From: Phycisphaerales bacterium
Lineage (GTDB): Bacteria > Planctomycetota > Phycisphaerae > Phycisphaerales > SM1A02
Length of the DNA: 40,710 nucleotides
Direction of reading: 5' to 3'
Assembly (NCBI GenBank): GCA_014238205.1
Contig: JABABM010000023.1
Location: 1 to 40,710, forward strand
The notes below the pieces were generated by a model. The model saw nothing but the letters and a program-made list of their open reading frames with translations, did not search any database and had not been told where the DNA came from. Below are positions 19,637 through 29,657 of this stretch, one piece after another. How positions within the stretch are numbered: the stretch's first letter is position 1; the number at the start of each line of letters is the position of its first letter. Made by a program: the position numbers and the translations under genes.

Positions 19637-20400
19637 CAGGTGCCTGCTCCTGGATCGACCAACCGGCAATCCTCATCACCGGGCCCCTTTCCCGGGGACT
19701 TGCCCCTGGAAGCCTTCCGAATCCTGGCTCGCATGTCCAATCGCATCCCCTCGATGACACCCCGCACATGTTCCAGTGCTTTCTCGGGCCCCATGTCGAT
19801 AAGAACGTCCGCGGGAATTGGCTCGCCATACTTGACCATGATCCGGCCACGGAGTTTTGGTTTGGGTCGACCCGCTGGCCAGGCATCATGCGCACCCTCG
19901 ACCGCTACCGGAATAACGGGCACCATGCCACGCTTGATGAGAAGGAATGCGCCTCTCTGGAAGGCCTGAATCGAACCATCTGGAGATCGAGCCCCCTCAG
20001 GGTAGATCACGGAAACCCTTCCTTCCTTCAACTCGTTCAAGGCCGCCTTCATGGCACCTGCATCTCCCTTGCCCTGCTTCAACCAGATCGAGTCGAACGC
20101 GTAGCCGATGAACCAGCCCCAGAAACGTGAATCAGTCTTCAACGTGCTCCTGGCCAGCGAACGTGGGCAGCGATCACTGATCGGAATCCCCACCAGGACC
20201 GGGTCGAAGTGGCTCTGGTGATTACTGATGAACAATGCCGGACCGGTACGAGGCACATTTTGAACTCCATGCCACCGTGCCCTGTAGAAGAACCAGAGGA
20301 TGGGCTTGCAGATGAGGCAGGGAACGATCGTCCACCAGACCAGCACGTGATACCAGGGCAGTCGAGTACTTCGACGCTTGAACTGGGACCACTTCAGCAC
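19636..20400 (-). CDS. plsC: 1-acyl-sn-glycerol-3-phosphate acyltransferase family protein
   Basis: Adds the second acyl chain to lysophosphatidic acid in phospholipid synthesis, at the inner membrane. The 254-residue protein has a hydrophobic N-terminal segment (about 17-38), the catalytic HX4D motif at 61-66 (HQSHFD) and the phosphate-binding YPEGARS at 133-139. A basic, Gly/Pro-rich tail ends the protein. The start is GTG at 20400, lying inside the end of cmk (7-bp overlap). Pairing of cmk with plsC is common in bacteria, which supports the assignment. Confidence 0.9.
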   Translation of the reverse strand: MLKWSQFKRRSTRLPWYHVLVWWTIVPCLICKPILWFFYRARWHGVQNVPRTGPALFISNHQSHFDPVLVGIPISDRCPRSLARSTLKTDSRFWGWFIGYAFDSIWLKQGKGDAGAMKAALNELKEGRVSVIYPEGARSPDGSIQAFQRGAFLLIKRGMVPVIPVAVEGAHDAWPAGRPKPKLRGRIMVKYGEPIPADVLIDMGPEKALEHVRGVIEGMRLDMRARIRKASRGKSPGKGPGDEDCRLVDPGAGT

Positions 20401-21098
20401 GTTTCGCCACCCTCCTGGGCCAACACCGTTTCGACTGCCACCACCATGACCTCCACGACCTCTTCAATGCTCATCGAAGAGGAGTCGATGTCAACGGCAC
20501 CATCAGGTCGAACCAGGGGCCCGACGCTTCGTGTCGAATCGATCCTGTCGCGGCGTTCGATGTCCGCGATGATCTCCTCGAGTTTCACCATGGTGCCCTG
20601 CCCGGCGAGTTGGTCCACCCTTCGACGTGCTCGGACGGCAGGATCAGCATGCAGATAGAAATGAATGAGCGCATCCGGAAACACGACCGATCCCTGGTCC
20701 CTTCCCTCGGTCACCAACTGCGGGTGTTCCGATGCGATACGACGCTGCTGGCGAACCAGTACATCCCTGATGATGCCCTGGCGGGCAACCTCGGAGACCT
20801 GGCTGCTGACCTCCATCGTTCGGATAGCGGAAGAGACATCATCTCCGTCCAGGAAGAGAGGGGGCGGGCTCAACGTCCATTCGAAGCGAAGCGTTGCCTC
20901 CTCCAGCACCGGGGCAAGGATGTCTCCGTCTGCAGGATCGATGTTCCTGCGAAGAGCAAGAAGTGTCGCCGCACGATACATCGCGCCGGAGTCGAGGTAA
21001 TCAATTCCCAGGCGTTCCGCCAACAGGTGCGCAACCGTGCTCTTGCCGCTGCCGGCCGGCCCGTCAATCGTAATGATCCGATTTGATGGCATATCCAT
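20394..21098 (-). CDS. cmk: Cytidylate kinase
   Basis: Phosphorylates CMP and dCMP with ATP. The 234-residue protein has the P-loop GPAGSGKS at 13-20, then LDSGAMYRAATLLAL, VTEGRDQGSVVFPDA and the RRRVDQLAGQG arginine-rich lid. The ATG at 21098 overlaps the isomerase stop (TGATG). A GTG one codon earlier and an ATG two codons later are alternatives. It sits in an overlapping operon upstream of plsC. Confidence 0.93.
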   Translation of the reverse strand: MDMPSNRIITIDGPAGSGKSTVAHLLAERLGIDYLDSGAMYRAATLLALRRNIDPADGDILAPVLEEATLRFEWTLSPPPLFLDGDDVSSAIRTMEVSSQVSEVARQGIIRDVLVRQQRRIASEHPQLVTEGRDQGSVVFPDALIHFYLHADPAVRARRRVDQLAGQGTMVKLEEIIADIERRDRIDSTRSVGPLVRPDGAVDIDSSSMSIEEVVEVMVVAVETVLAQEGGETC

Positions 21099-21892
21099 CA
21101 CTCTTTGTCGATTGCCGCCTGCAACTCTGCCCTGGCCAGTTCGATGTCACGGGATGGATCTCCTCCACCGACGTAATCGATCGTCACGGTGTTGACGTAG
21201 CCCACCTTGCGGATGGTCTCGATCGCCGTGGCAAGCCCGAGGCCCTTGTGCCGCTTGTTTCGATTGAATGACTCGACCCGCAACTGGATCGCCCCCGCAT
21301 ACGGTGCAAGCTTCCGAAGATGTTCGAGTTCGACTTCCTCCGACTGGCCACGAGCAAAGGTCGGCATGGCACCAATGCGGAATCCCCCGACCTGCTTGAT
21401 CAACTCCGTCAGTCGGTCTGGATCGTGTGTCATCCCATCGTGAGGCGCAATGAGCAGGTTCAACTCCATGTGCTCGATGGCCATCATGAGATCCTTGAAA
21501 TGACCAGCTGCCATCTCCATCCGTTCATCGGAATCTTCCGTATGGCATCGAACAGCCAATGCATTGCATCCGAGGCGATTGGCCGCCGTCGCCAGTCGCT
21601 TGATCCGCTCGGTGACGGCGTCGTACTCCGCCTCGTCATCGTGGCCGAAGGCAAGAGCCTCCTCCTCGAACAACACCAGGCAGGGGCATGCCGCCTTGTC
21701 GGCCTTGTCCCGCAGACTATCGAGGTCAGCGAGACTCCAGCCGGACAACTGCGTGGCATTGATGTTCAGCCCTCGCAACTGAAGTGTATTCATCGCAAAA
21801 TCAGGCACATCCATCAAGGTCCGAGGTGGATCGGCCTTTGGGTCCAGAAGGGCCTGCAGGGAGGCGGTCGACAGTGTCAGAATGAGGGACAT
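21098..21892 (-). CDS. Sugar phosphate isomerase/epimerase-like TIM-barrel protein
   Basis: A 264-residue protein of the xylose-isomerase-like / AP endonuclease 2 barrel superfamily. Supporting segments are LRGLNINATQLSGW near the start, ALAVRCHTED in the middle, LLIAPHDG (strand with His, a usual metal ligand), FRIGAMPTFARG and VTIDYVGGGDPSRDIE at the end. Enzymes of this group use a divalent metal to isomerise or epimerise sugars, and the substrate cannot be read from sequence. The ATG at 21892 was chosen because the open frame further upstream has no family similarity and runs across the promoter region. First gene of the operon with cmk, plsC and the antiporter. Confidence 0.75.
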   Translation of the reverse strand: MSLILTLSTASLQALLDPKADPPRTLMDVPDFAMNTLQLRGLNINATQLSGWSLADLDSLRDKADKAACPCLVLFEEEALAFGHDDEAEYDAVTERIKRLATAANRLGCNALAVRCHTEDSDERMEMAAGHFKDLMMAIEHMELNLLIAPHDGMTHDPDRLTELIKQVGGFRIGAMPTFARGQSEEVELEHLRKLAPYAGAIQLRVESFNRNKRHKGLGLATAIETIRKVGYVNTVTIDYVGGGDPSRDIELARAELQAAIDKE

Positions 21893-21909
21893 GGTGCGAG
21901 TAGGTGGAG

Positions 21910-21915
21910 AGTGTA
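21910..21915 (-). promoter_or_regulatory. -10 element (TACACT) for the isomerase-cmk-plsC operon
   Basis: On the minus strand TACACT lies 17 bases before the ATG at 21892. The predicted leader is only about 11 bases, and no Shine-Dalgarno is seen. The -35 region is weak. The 130-bp gap to divergent gcvH also holds a TACCAT at 21964-21969 on the plus strand, a possible gcvH -10. Confidence 0.35.
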
Positions 21916-22022
21916 GCCGCATCTGCACGAACCTGAAGAAACACGCCTGAAGACTCAGGACGCTACCATGGCCCCCCGAGTCCAGCACCAGTATGTAGAA
22001 CCGGACCAGGAGACCCTGACAC

Positions 22023-22406
22023 ATGCCAAGCCCCGCAGACTGCCGTTTCACTGATTCACATGAGTGGTTCCGGATCGAGGATGATCTCATTACTGTCGGC
22101 ATCACCCAGTATGCCGCCAATGAACTGACCGACATCACCTGGGTGGAAATGCGAAATGTCGGCACGTCCATCGCCGTTGGCGATGCGGTCGGGGAAGTCG
22201 AGTCCGTCAAGACCACGAGCGACGTCTACTCCCCCCTCGGGGGAGAAATCATTGAAATGAATGAAGCCGCTGTCTCGAATCCAGCCCTGCTCAACAGTGA
22301 TCCGTTCGGTGAAGGGTGGCTGATCAAGATTCGGGCAGATGGAAGCGGGGATGCCGGCAGCCTGCTCGATCAAGCCGCATACGATGATAAATACCCGCTT
22401 GACTAG
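22023..22406 (+). CDS. gcvH: Glycine cleavage system H protein
   Basis: Carries the aminomethyl group of glycine on a lipoyl arm between the P, T and L proteins. The 127-residue protein has DSHEWFRIEDD at 11-21 and the lipoylation site Lys63 in ESVKTTSDVYSP, with SNPALLNSDPFGEGWLIKI after it. AGGAG precedes the ATG. The other glycine-cleavage genes are not in the window, so it is an isolated copy. H-like proteins can also serve lipoate transfer, but nothing here departs from the normal H protein. Confidence 0.93.
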   Translation: MPSPADCRFTDSHEWFRIEDDLITVGITQYAANELTDITWVEMRNVGTSIAVGDAVGEVESVKTTSDVYSPLGGEIIEMNEAAVSNPALLNSDPFGEGWLIKIRADGSGDAGSLLDQAAYDDKYPLD

Positions 22407-22417
22407 CCCGGCCACGG

Positions 22418-22431
22418 CCTGCCCGGGCAGG
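22418..22431. repeat. 14-bp palindrome between gcvH and uvrB
   Basis: CCTGCCCGGGCAGG, perfectly self-complementary, in the 39-bp gcvH-uvrB gap and 15 bp before the uvrB ATG. It has no T-run. It could be an operator or a chance GC-rich palindrome. Confidence 0.25.
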
Positions 22432-22445
22432 ACGGACTACCCGCG

Positions 22446-24536
22446 ATGACCGGCTCCTTTGAACTTGTCAGTCCATACGAACCCGCAGGTGACCAGCCAG
22501 AAGCCATCGATGCTCTGGTGAAGGGCCTTCAAGAGGGTGCTGGAAACCAGGTACTCCTGGGCGCAACAGGTACAGGCAAGACCTTCACGATGGCGAATGT
22601 CATTGCCAGGACCGACAGGCCGACAATTGTGATCAGTCACAACAAGACGCTGGCAGCACAACTCTTCGAGGAACTTCGTGAACTCTTTCCAAACAATGCC
22701 GTCTGTTACTTCGTCAGCTACTACGACTATTACCAGCCTGAAGCCTACATCCCCCAGCGAGACATCTACATCGAGAAGGATGCAGCTCGAAATGATGATC
22801 TCGACAGGCTTCGGCTCTCAGCCACCAGCAACCTGCTTTCTCGACGAGACGTGATCATCGTCTCCTCGGTCAGCTGCCTCTTCGGGCTCGGCTCACCGGA
22901 ATCCTATCGGAATCGAGTGATTCCACTCCACGTCGGACAGGACATCGACCGGAGGGAACTCCTGCTCGCATTGACCGACATGCAGTACAACCGGAACGAG
23001 ATCGAGTTCAAGCGAGGTCAATTCCGGCTTCGTGGCGAAGTGCTGGACATCTTCCCGGCATACGAGGAGTTCGCGATCAGGGTCGAGTTCTTCGGCGACA
23101 CCGTTGAACGAATCGAGTACTTCCAGCCGCTCACGGGTGAAGTACTTGCGGAGGAACAGTCGGCGTTCATCTTCCCTGCAGTGCACTACGTCCTTCCGGA
23201 GGAGCAGCTTGAAGAAGCGGTTGCCTCGATCCGGGAAGAAGCAACGGGCCGATGCGCTCAGTTGAAGAAGGAGGGGAAACTCCTCGAATCACAGCGATTG
23301 ATGGCGCGTACGCGATATGACCTGGAGATGCTTCAGGAAGTGGGCTACTGCTCCGGAGTCGAGAATTATGCTCGACACCTTGAATGTCGTGAACCGGGAT
23401 CCCGCCCCTCGACACTTCTCGACTATTTCCGGTACGTACCGGGCATTGAAGAAGACGAGTGGCTTGTCTTCATCGATGAGTCGCATGCGACCATTCCCCA
23501 GATTCGGGCGATGTACAACGGAGATCGTGCCCGCAAGCAGGTCCTTGTCGACCACGGGTTCCGGCTTCCCAGTGCGCTGGACAACCGCCCGTTGAAATTC
23601 GAGGAGTTCACCGACATCATCCCGCAAGTCATGCATGTTTCCGCAACACCCGGCGACTGGGAACTGGAACAGGCCGGAGGTGCCATCATCGAGCAGATCA
23701 TCCGTCCTACAGGACTGCTGGATCCGAGGATCAGCATTCACCCCGCGACTGACCAGGTCCCCCATCTTCTTGAGCAATGCCGCAAGCGAATTGATCTCGG
23801 CGAACGTGTACTCGTGACCGTGCTCACGAAGCGACTTGCGGAGGATCTCACCAGTTGGCTTGACGAGCAGGGACTCCGCGTCCGATACCTTCACAGTGAC
23901 ATCGACACGCTCGACCGACTGGAAATCCTGCGAGACCTTCGAGCAGGCAACTTCGATGTACTCGTCGGCATCAACCTGCTTCGCGAAGGCCTTGATCTTC
24001 CCGAGGTCTCGCTCGTGTGCATCCTCGATGCCGACCAGGCTGGATTCCTGAGAAGTGAAACCAGCCTCGTTCAGACCATCGGGCGTGCAGCCCGCCATGT
24101 CAATGCAGAAGTCATCATGTATGGCGACACCATCACCCCGCAGATGAAGGGAGCCATTGATGAAACCGACCGTCGGCGAGCGATCCAGGAACAACACAAC
24201 AAGGAACATGGCATCACTCCCCGAAGCATCGAGAAGTCGATACGTGGGGGAATCGATCGAGCCCTGAAGGCGAGACGCACCGCTCGAGAGGCGATTCACG
24301 ATGGCGGAGATGAAGAAATCTTCGACCGAGAAGAACTTGCAGAGCAGTTGGAACAGGAAATGCTCGAGGCCGCCGACGGCCTCGAGTTTGAACAAGCTGC
24401 CGTCCTGCGGGATCGACTTGCGAACCTGAAGGAAGGTGGGCGGGGTGAAACACGCCGAACGGACAAACAAAGCCCTGGACAGGCGAGATCCCGCGCAGGA
24501 ATCACCGGGCGGGGCAAGCGACGTGGTGATTCCTGA
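22446..24536 (+). CDS. uvrB: Excinuclease ABC subunit B
   Basis: Damage-verifying helicase-like subunit of nucleotide excision repair, loaded by UvrA and acting with UvrC. The 696-residue protein has Walker A GATGTGKT at 39-46, the DNA-wedging beta-hairpin YYDYYQPEAY at 92-101, the helicase box DESH, motif V/VI region GINLLREGLDLPE and QTIGRAARH, and a C-terminal UVR (UvrC-binding) motif near 625-660. A basic tail of about 35 residues rich in R, G and Q follows. No LexA-type box could be recognised upstream, where only 39 bp separate it from gcvH. Confidence 0.96.
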   Translation: MTGSFELVSPYEPAGDQPEAIDALVKGLQEGAGNQVLLGATGTGKTFTMANVIARTDRPTIVISHNKTLAAQLFEELRELFPNNAVCYFVSYYDYYQPEAYIPQRDIYIEKDAARNDDLDRLRLSATSNLLSRRDVIIVSSVSCLFGLGSPESYRNRVIPLHVGQDIDRRELLLALTDMQYNRNEIEFKRGQFRLRGEVLDIFPAYEEFAIRVEFFGDTVERIEYFQPLTGEVLAEEQSAFIFPAVHYVLPEEQLEEAVASIREEATGRCAQLKKEGKLLESQRLMARTRYDLEMLQEVGYCSGVENYARHLECREPGSRPSTLLDYFRYVPGIEEDEWLVFIDESHATIPQIRAMYNGDRARKQVLVDHGFRLPSALDNRPLKFEEFTDIIPQVMHVSATPGDWELEQAGGAIIEQIIRPTGLLDPRISIHPATDQVPHLLEQCRKRIDLGERVLVTVLTKRLAEDLTSWLDEQGLRVRYLHSDIDTLDRLEILRDLRAGNFDVLVGINLLREGLDLPEVSLVCILDADQAGFLRSETSLVQTIGRAARHVNAEVIMYGDTITPQMKGAIDETDRRRAIQEQHNKEHGITPRSIEKSIRGGIDRALKARRTAREAIHDGGDEEIFDREELAEQLEQEMLEAADGLEFEQAAVLRDRLANLKEGGRGETRRTDKQSPGQARSRAGITGRGKRRGDS

Positions 24537-24569
24537 GGCCGTGTATCCCGATCGCTTTCCTTGATGAGG

Positions 24570-24575
24570 TACACT
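24570..24575 (+). promoter_or_regulatory. -10 element (TACACT) immediately before purD
   Basis: TACACT ends 6 bases before the purD ATG at 24582, so a transcript from it would start at or next to the start codon. No -35 is visible. It lies in the 45-bp uvrB-purD gap. Read-through from uvrB is the alternative. Confidence 0.3.
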
Positions 24576-24581
24576 GCACGG

Positions 24582-26054
24582 ATGCCCCGGCCCGATGGAC
24601 CATGCCCGGACAAGTGCAACGTTCTGCTTGTTGGCGGAGGCGGGCGGGAACATGCGCTTGCCTGGGCGATGAAGCAGTCACCGAATCTCGGACGGCTCTG
24701 GCTTACACATGCTTCCAATGCGGGACTCAACGCCCTTGGGGACGCATGCCCCCATGCATGGGACACGACGAACATATTTCAACTGCAGAGGTGGTGCGAA
24801 CGGGAATCGATCGACCTGGTCGTAGTAGGTCCGGAAGGACCACTCTCAGAGGGGATCGTGGATGCGCTCGAAGAAATCGGTTGCGCAGCATTCGGACCGT
24901 CCCAGGCAGCTGCTCAACTCGAGGCGGACAAGGCCTTCGCAAAGGAGATCATGAGGCAGGCCGCTGTCCCGACTGCCGACGCCCGGACATTTTCTGATGC
25001 CAACTCGGCGCGGAGATTTGCACTCAGGGGCATCAACGAGGAACTGGAAGCGGCAGGGCTCGAGGATGAATCCACTGCCCTCCGGAGGTTCCTCGCCTCC
25101 AATGACGATCGAGGAGCTGTTCCCTTTCCAGACCTCCCGGGAAAGATCAGGGATCTGCTGGAAGCCCATGACGAACGCTGCGTCGTAAAGGCAGCGGGCC
25201 TCGCTGCAGGCAAGGGCGTGATCATCTGCAGGAATGCCATGGAGACCCTGGCGGCCATTGACCACATCATGGATGATCGAGCCTTCGGCAAGGCAGGGTC
25301 ATCACTCCTCATCGAGGAGTTCCTCGAAGGACAGGAGTTGAGCGTACTGGCCCTTGTCGATGGCCAGACCATCTGGATTCTCGATCCATGCCAGGACCAC
25401 AAGCAGGTCGGCGAAGGAGACACCGGTCCAAACACCGGCGGCATGGGCGCCTACTGCCCCACTCCCCTCCTGGAACTGGACCTCCTGGATACGATTGAAC
25501 AGGACATTCTTCTCCCGACGATCGATGCACTGCGACGAGATGGAATCGAGTATCGGGGGGTGCTCTACGCTGGTCTCATGCTTACACCAGCAGGACCCAA
25601 GGTGCTTGAGTTCAACTGTCGCTTCGGCGATCCGGAATGCCAACCCTTGATGGCACGCTTCAGGGGCAATCTCGTCGAAGTCCTTTGGGCGACTGCAACC
25701 GGCCGCCTCCAGGAAGTGGATTTCAGCTTCGCGAATGAATCGGCCTGTTGTGTCGTCCTCTGTTCCAGTGGATATCCAGGCGAATGCGAACATGGATTCG
25801 AGATCACCGGCCTGGATGCCTTCGATGGGAATGACGACGTGATTGTCTTCCATGCCGGCACGAGTCTTGATGACGACGGAACCGTTCGCACTGCCGGAGG
25901 ACGTGTCCTGGGTGTCACGGCTCTGGGAACCGACCTGGCAACGGCGCGTGACGCCGCCAACAGTGCCTGCGAAGAACTTGGGTTCGCCGGCGCGTTCTGG
26001 CGACGTGACATAGGGCACAGGGTCCTGCCCTCGATCGCCTCGACCTCGGGCTGA
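24582..26054 (+). CDS. purD: Phosphoribosylamine-glycine ligase (GARS)
   Basis: Second step of purine synthesis: joins glycine to phosphoribosylamine with ATP. It has VLLVGGGGREHALAWAM near the start, VVGPEGPLSEGI, the ATP-grasp segment VKAAGLAAGKGVII (about 202-215), NTGGMGAYCPTP and FNCRFGDPECQPLM. At 490 residues it is about 60 longer than typical. The excess is an insertion at about 147-195, rich in E, D, L and R, placed just before the ATP-grasp lysine strand. ATG at 24582 was chosen over ATG 24564 and TTG 24561; a GAGG lies 12 bases upstream. Other purine genes are absent nearby. Confidence 0.94.
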   Translation: MPRPDGPCPDKCNVLLVGGGGREHALAWAMKQSPNLGRLWLTHASNAGLNALGDACPHAWDTTNIFQLQRWCERESIDLVVVGPEGPLSEGIVDALEEIGCAAFGPSQAAAQLEADKAFAKEIMRQAAVPTADARTFSDANSARRFALRGINEELEAAGLEDESTALRRFLASNDDRGAVPFPDLPGKIRDLLEAHDERCVVKAAGLAAGKGVIICRNAMETLAAIDHIMDDRAFGKAGSSLLIEEFLEGQELSVLALVDGQTIWILDPCQDHKQVGEGDTGPNTGGMGAYCPTPLLELDLLDTIEQDILLPTIDALRRDGIEYRGVLYAGLMLTPAGPKVLEFNCRFGDPECQPLMARFRGNLVEVLWATATGRLQEVDFSFANESACCVVLCSSGYPGECEHGFEITGLDAFDGNDDVIVFHAGTSLDDDGTVRTAGGRVLGVTALGTDLATARDAANSACEELGFAGAFWRRDIGHRVLPSIASTSG

Positions 26055-26423
26055 TCAGGCCGCAACTGCCTCCGCAGACGTAACTCCAACTGCTGTCAAC
26101 ACCATGATCATCGCGTAGAAGACGATGATGCCTGGACCGATGATCATCAACACCGGCGACAGCAGCCTCAACAACATGATCGATGCCGTCCGACCCTGTT
26201 CCAGGTCGTCAAGTCCTCTGCTCAACCTTCGTTCCAACTGCATGCACAGCATTCCGGAGACGAGCAGCAAGCACCAACCCAAGGGCCAGGCCCATGCCAT
26301 GGTTGCAACCCCCGGACCCGCCGCTGCATGTGAAGACATGATCCACCAGTTTGCAAGAAAGCCTGCCTCGGCGACAAGTGCAAGCACGAGGGAGAACAAC
26401 ACCATTCTGCGTGAGGTACCCAT
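26055..26423 (-). CDS. Small three-helix membrane protein of unknown function
   Basis: I do not recognise a family. The 122-residue protein has hydrophobic segments at about 7-29, 41-58 and 86-112 and a basic, charged cytoplasmic loop between the second and third (ERRLSRGLDDLEQGR). The TGA of the amidotransferase gene overlaps a TTG at 26435 (TTGA) in the same frame, which would add four residues. The ATG at 26423 is used here. It directly abuts the convergent purD stop. Same-strand position right behind the amidotransferase suggests a two-gene unit. Confidence 0.55.
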   Translation of the reverse strand: MGTSRRMVLFSLVLALVAEAGFLANWWIMSSHAAAGPGVATMAWAWPLGWCLLLVSGMLCMQLERRLSRGLDDLEQGRTASIMLLRLLSPVLMIIGPGIIVFYAMIMVLTAVGVTSAEAVAA

Positions 26424-26431
26424 GGGCCCGG

Positions 26432-27244
26432 TCAACCAAACAAGGGCATGATCTCGGCTTCACCTGGCCTGACAACAAGTGCCGAGGACGCCGGAACCTC
26501 ACCCCAGTGTTCACCAACATTGTCCAGAGGCTCCGAGAGTACGATCACGGAATCATCCTGCAACGTGAACTGATCACCAGATGCTTCCTGCAGAGCTGAC
26601 TTGGAACGCGAGTGGTACAGGGAGGGTGGAGTTCCATGGCTTGCATGTCGAAATGCCCAGAGGGTTGATCCGTCCGCTACGGCAACGGTCATCAGGAACG
26701 GCTTGTCAACACCACTCTTCTCACGCTGGGCTTCAACCTCCTCGATCATCCTGCGAACACCCACGATCGGATCGTCCATGAGGCCGTACGTCAGGGCAAG
26801 TTGGAACATGGTCTCGGTATCGGTTGCGCCACGCATGGTGGCGAAGATCTCCGGGTCGATCTTCGCCGCAAGGGCGTGGCGAATTCGACCGAACTCGTTG
26901 ATTTCACCATTGTGCTGGAACAACCACTTCCCATGCCTGAATGGATGACAGTTGGAACGAACAACCGCTGCTCCGGACGATGCACGGATGTGGCAGAGGA
27001 ACAGGTGTGACTGGACGTGCCTGGCAATCTCACGGAAATTCTCGTCATTCCAGATCGGACGGATGTCGTGGTAGACACCCGGCAGGTCGGACTCGCCGTA
27101 CCACCCCGCGCCAAACCCGTCAGCATTGATCTCGTAGGTCGACTGCCTTGCATGGCGAGACTGATCGATCATCGAGTGCTCGGGCTTCAGGAGCAACTCG
27201 TCCATCTTGATCGGTGCGCCGATGTAGGCGAGCCATCTGCACAT
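26432..27244 (-). CDS. Class II glutamine amidotransferase, YafJ/EgtC-like
   Basis: A 270-residue stand-alone Ntn-type glutaminase domain. After loss of Met1 the nucleophile is Cys2 (MCRWLAYIG). HSMIDQSRHAR, NADGFGAGWYG, LCHIRASSG and FQHNGEINEF are the substrate-binding and oxyanion segments of this family. The E. coli homologue YafJ has no settled role. EgtC, of ergothioneine synthesis, is a relative that hydrolyses a gamma-glutamyl bond, but no ergothioneine genes are here, so the substrate is open. The start has GAAGGGG upstream. It is divergent from typA and followed by a small membrane protein gene. Confidence 0.85.
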   Translation of the reverse strand: MCRWLAYIGAPIKMDELLLKPEHSMIDQSRHARQSTYEINADGFGAGWYGESDLPGVYHDIRPIWNDENFREIARHVQSHLFLCHIRASSGAAVVRSNCHPFRHGKWLFQHNGEINEFGRIRHALAAKIDPEIFATMRGATDTETMFQLALTYGLMDDPIVGVRRMIEEVEAQREKSGVDKPFLMTVAVADGSTLWAFRHASHGTPPSLYHSRSKSALQEASGDQFTLQDDSVIVLSEPLDNVGEHWGEVPASSALVVRPGEAEIMPLFG

Positions 27245-27371
27245 GCATGAACCCCTTCAGTGTGACTGGTGTACAGCGTACTCGTTCCTGATCGAAAGGG
27301 TTTCAAGCACTCCGCGTGGTGTTCACGGAACAGTACCTTCACCGCCATCGAGTGTGCCGCCTTGTTTCGGA

Positions 27372-27377
27372 TACCAT
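27372..27377 (+). promoter_or_regulatory. -10-like element (TACCAT) for typA
   Basis: TACCAT lies 26 bases before the typA ATG at 27404, giving a leader of about 20 bases. The -35 is poor. The 159-bp divergent gap to the amidotransferase gene otherwise shows only a TACGCT-like box on the minus strand near 27272. Confidence 0.3.
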
Positions 27378-27403
27378 GCCCGGCCCCACACACTGGATCT
27401 TCC

Positions 27404-29260
<1,857 letters not shown>

Positions 29261-29570
29261 TCCTGCCAAGGCGATCCGGACAGACTGGGCCGCCGGTGAT
29301 CTCCACGACCAAAATCAGGCCTCGAATACGAGGGTTCACAGGCTCACAGCAGCAGGAAGAAGGCCATGAAGGCCATGAAGGCCATGAAACGAGTGGATTA
29401 CATGGTCGAACACGGCGATTGAAGCCGAGGCTTGACCATGCTGGATTGGCTGATATTCACCATTTACAGCTGTGCCACCCCCTTCAGGAAGTGCGCACGT
29501 GCCTGATTTGGGAATCCTTGACGACTTTTCTCTTTTTTCAGCGGAGTGTTCAATCCGAGGAGTAGATTTT
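29261..29570. other. Intergenic region after typA with a 9-bp triplet repeat
   Basis: No gene is supported in this stretch. It holds three perfect tandem copies of AAGGCCATG at 29360-29386. In one frame these read as Lys-Ala-Met repeats ending at a TGA after about 18 codons, with no Shine-Dalgarno. A pyrimidine-rich tract (TTTTCTCTTTTTTC) lies at 29526-29539. I see no terminator for typA. Confidence 0.4.
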
Positions 29571-29631
29571 ACCTGTGGCTGGTGGCCGTAGAGGCCATGA
29601 GATTAACTCCTGAGGGGATACAGCCACTGGG
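29571..29631 (+). promoter_or_regulatory. Candidate three-way-junction leader RNA ahead of the HTH-TPR gene
   Basis: An outer stem pairs GTGGCTG (29575-29581) with CAGCCAC (29621-29627), extended past one T-T mismatch by CC with GG. Inside lie a hairpin TGGCC/GGCCA (29583-29587 with 29593-29597, loop GTAGA) and a short CTCC/GGGG hairpin with one G-T pair (29607-29610 with 29614-29617). It ends about 20 bases before the Shine-Dalgarno of the next gene. Short frames cross it but have no convincing Shine-Dalgarno. Not a class I recognise. Confidence 0.3.
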
Positions 29632-29657
29632 ATAGAGGCATAGAGAGGAGATGCAAC

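Noticed and set aside
23289..24653. 454-codon minus-strand open frame opposite uvrB
   Set aside because: Mirror of uvrB coding sequence, running into purD; no Shine-Dalgarno or motif.
29596..29635. 12-codon leader frame inside the HTH-TPR leader fold
   Set aside because: Only GAGG two bases before its ATG, which is too close; other frames cross the same fold. Mentioned with the fold but not called as a gene.
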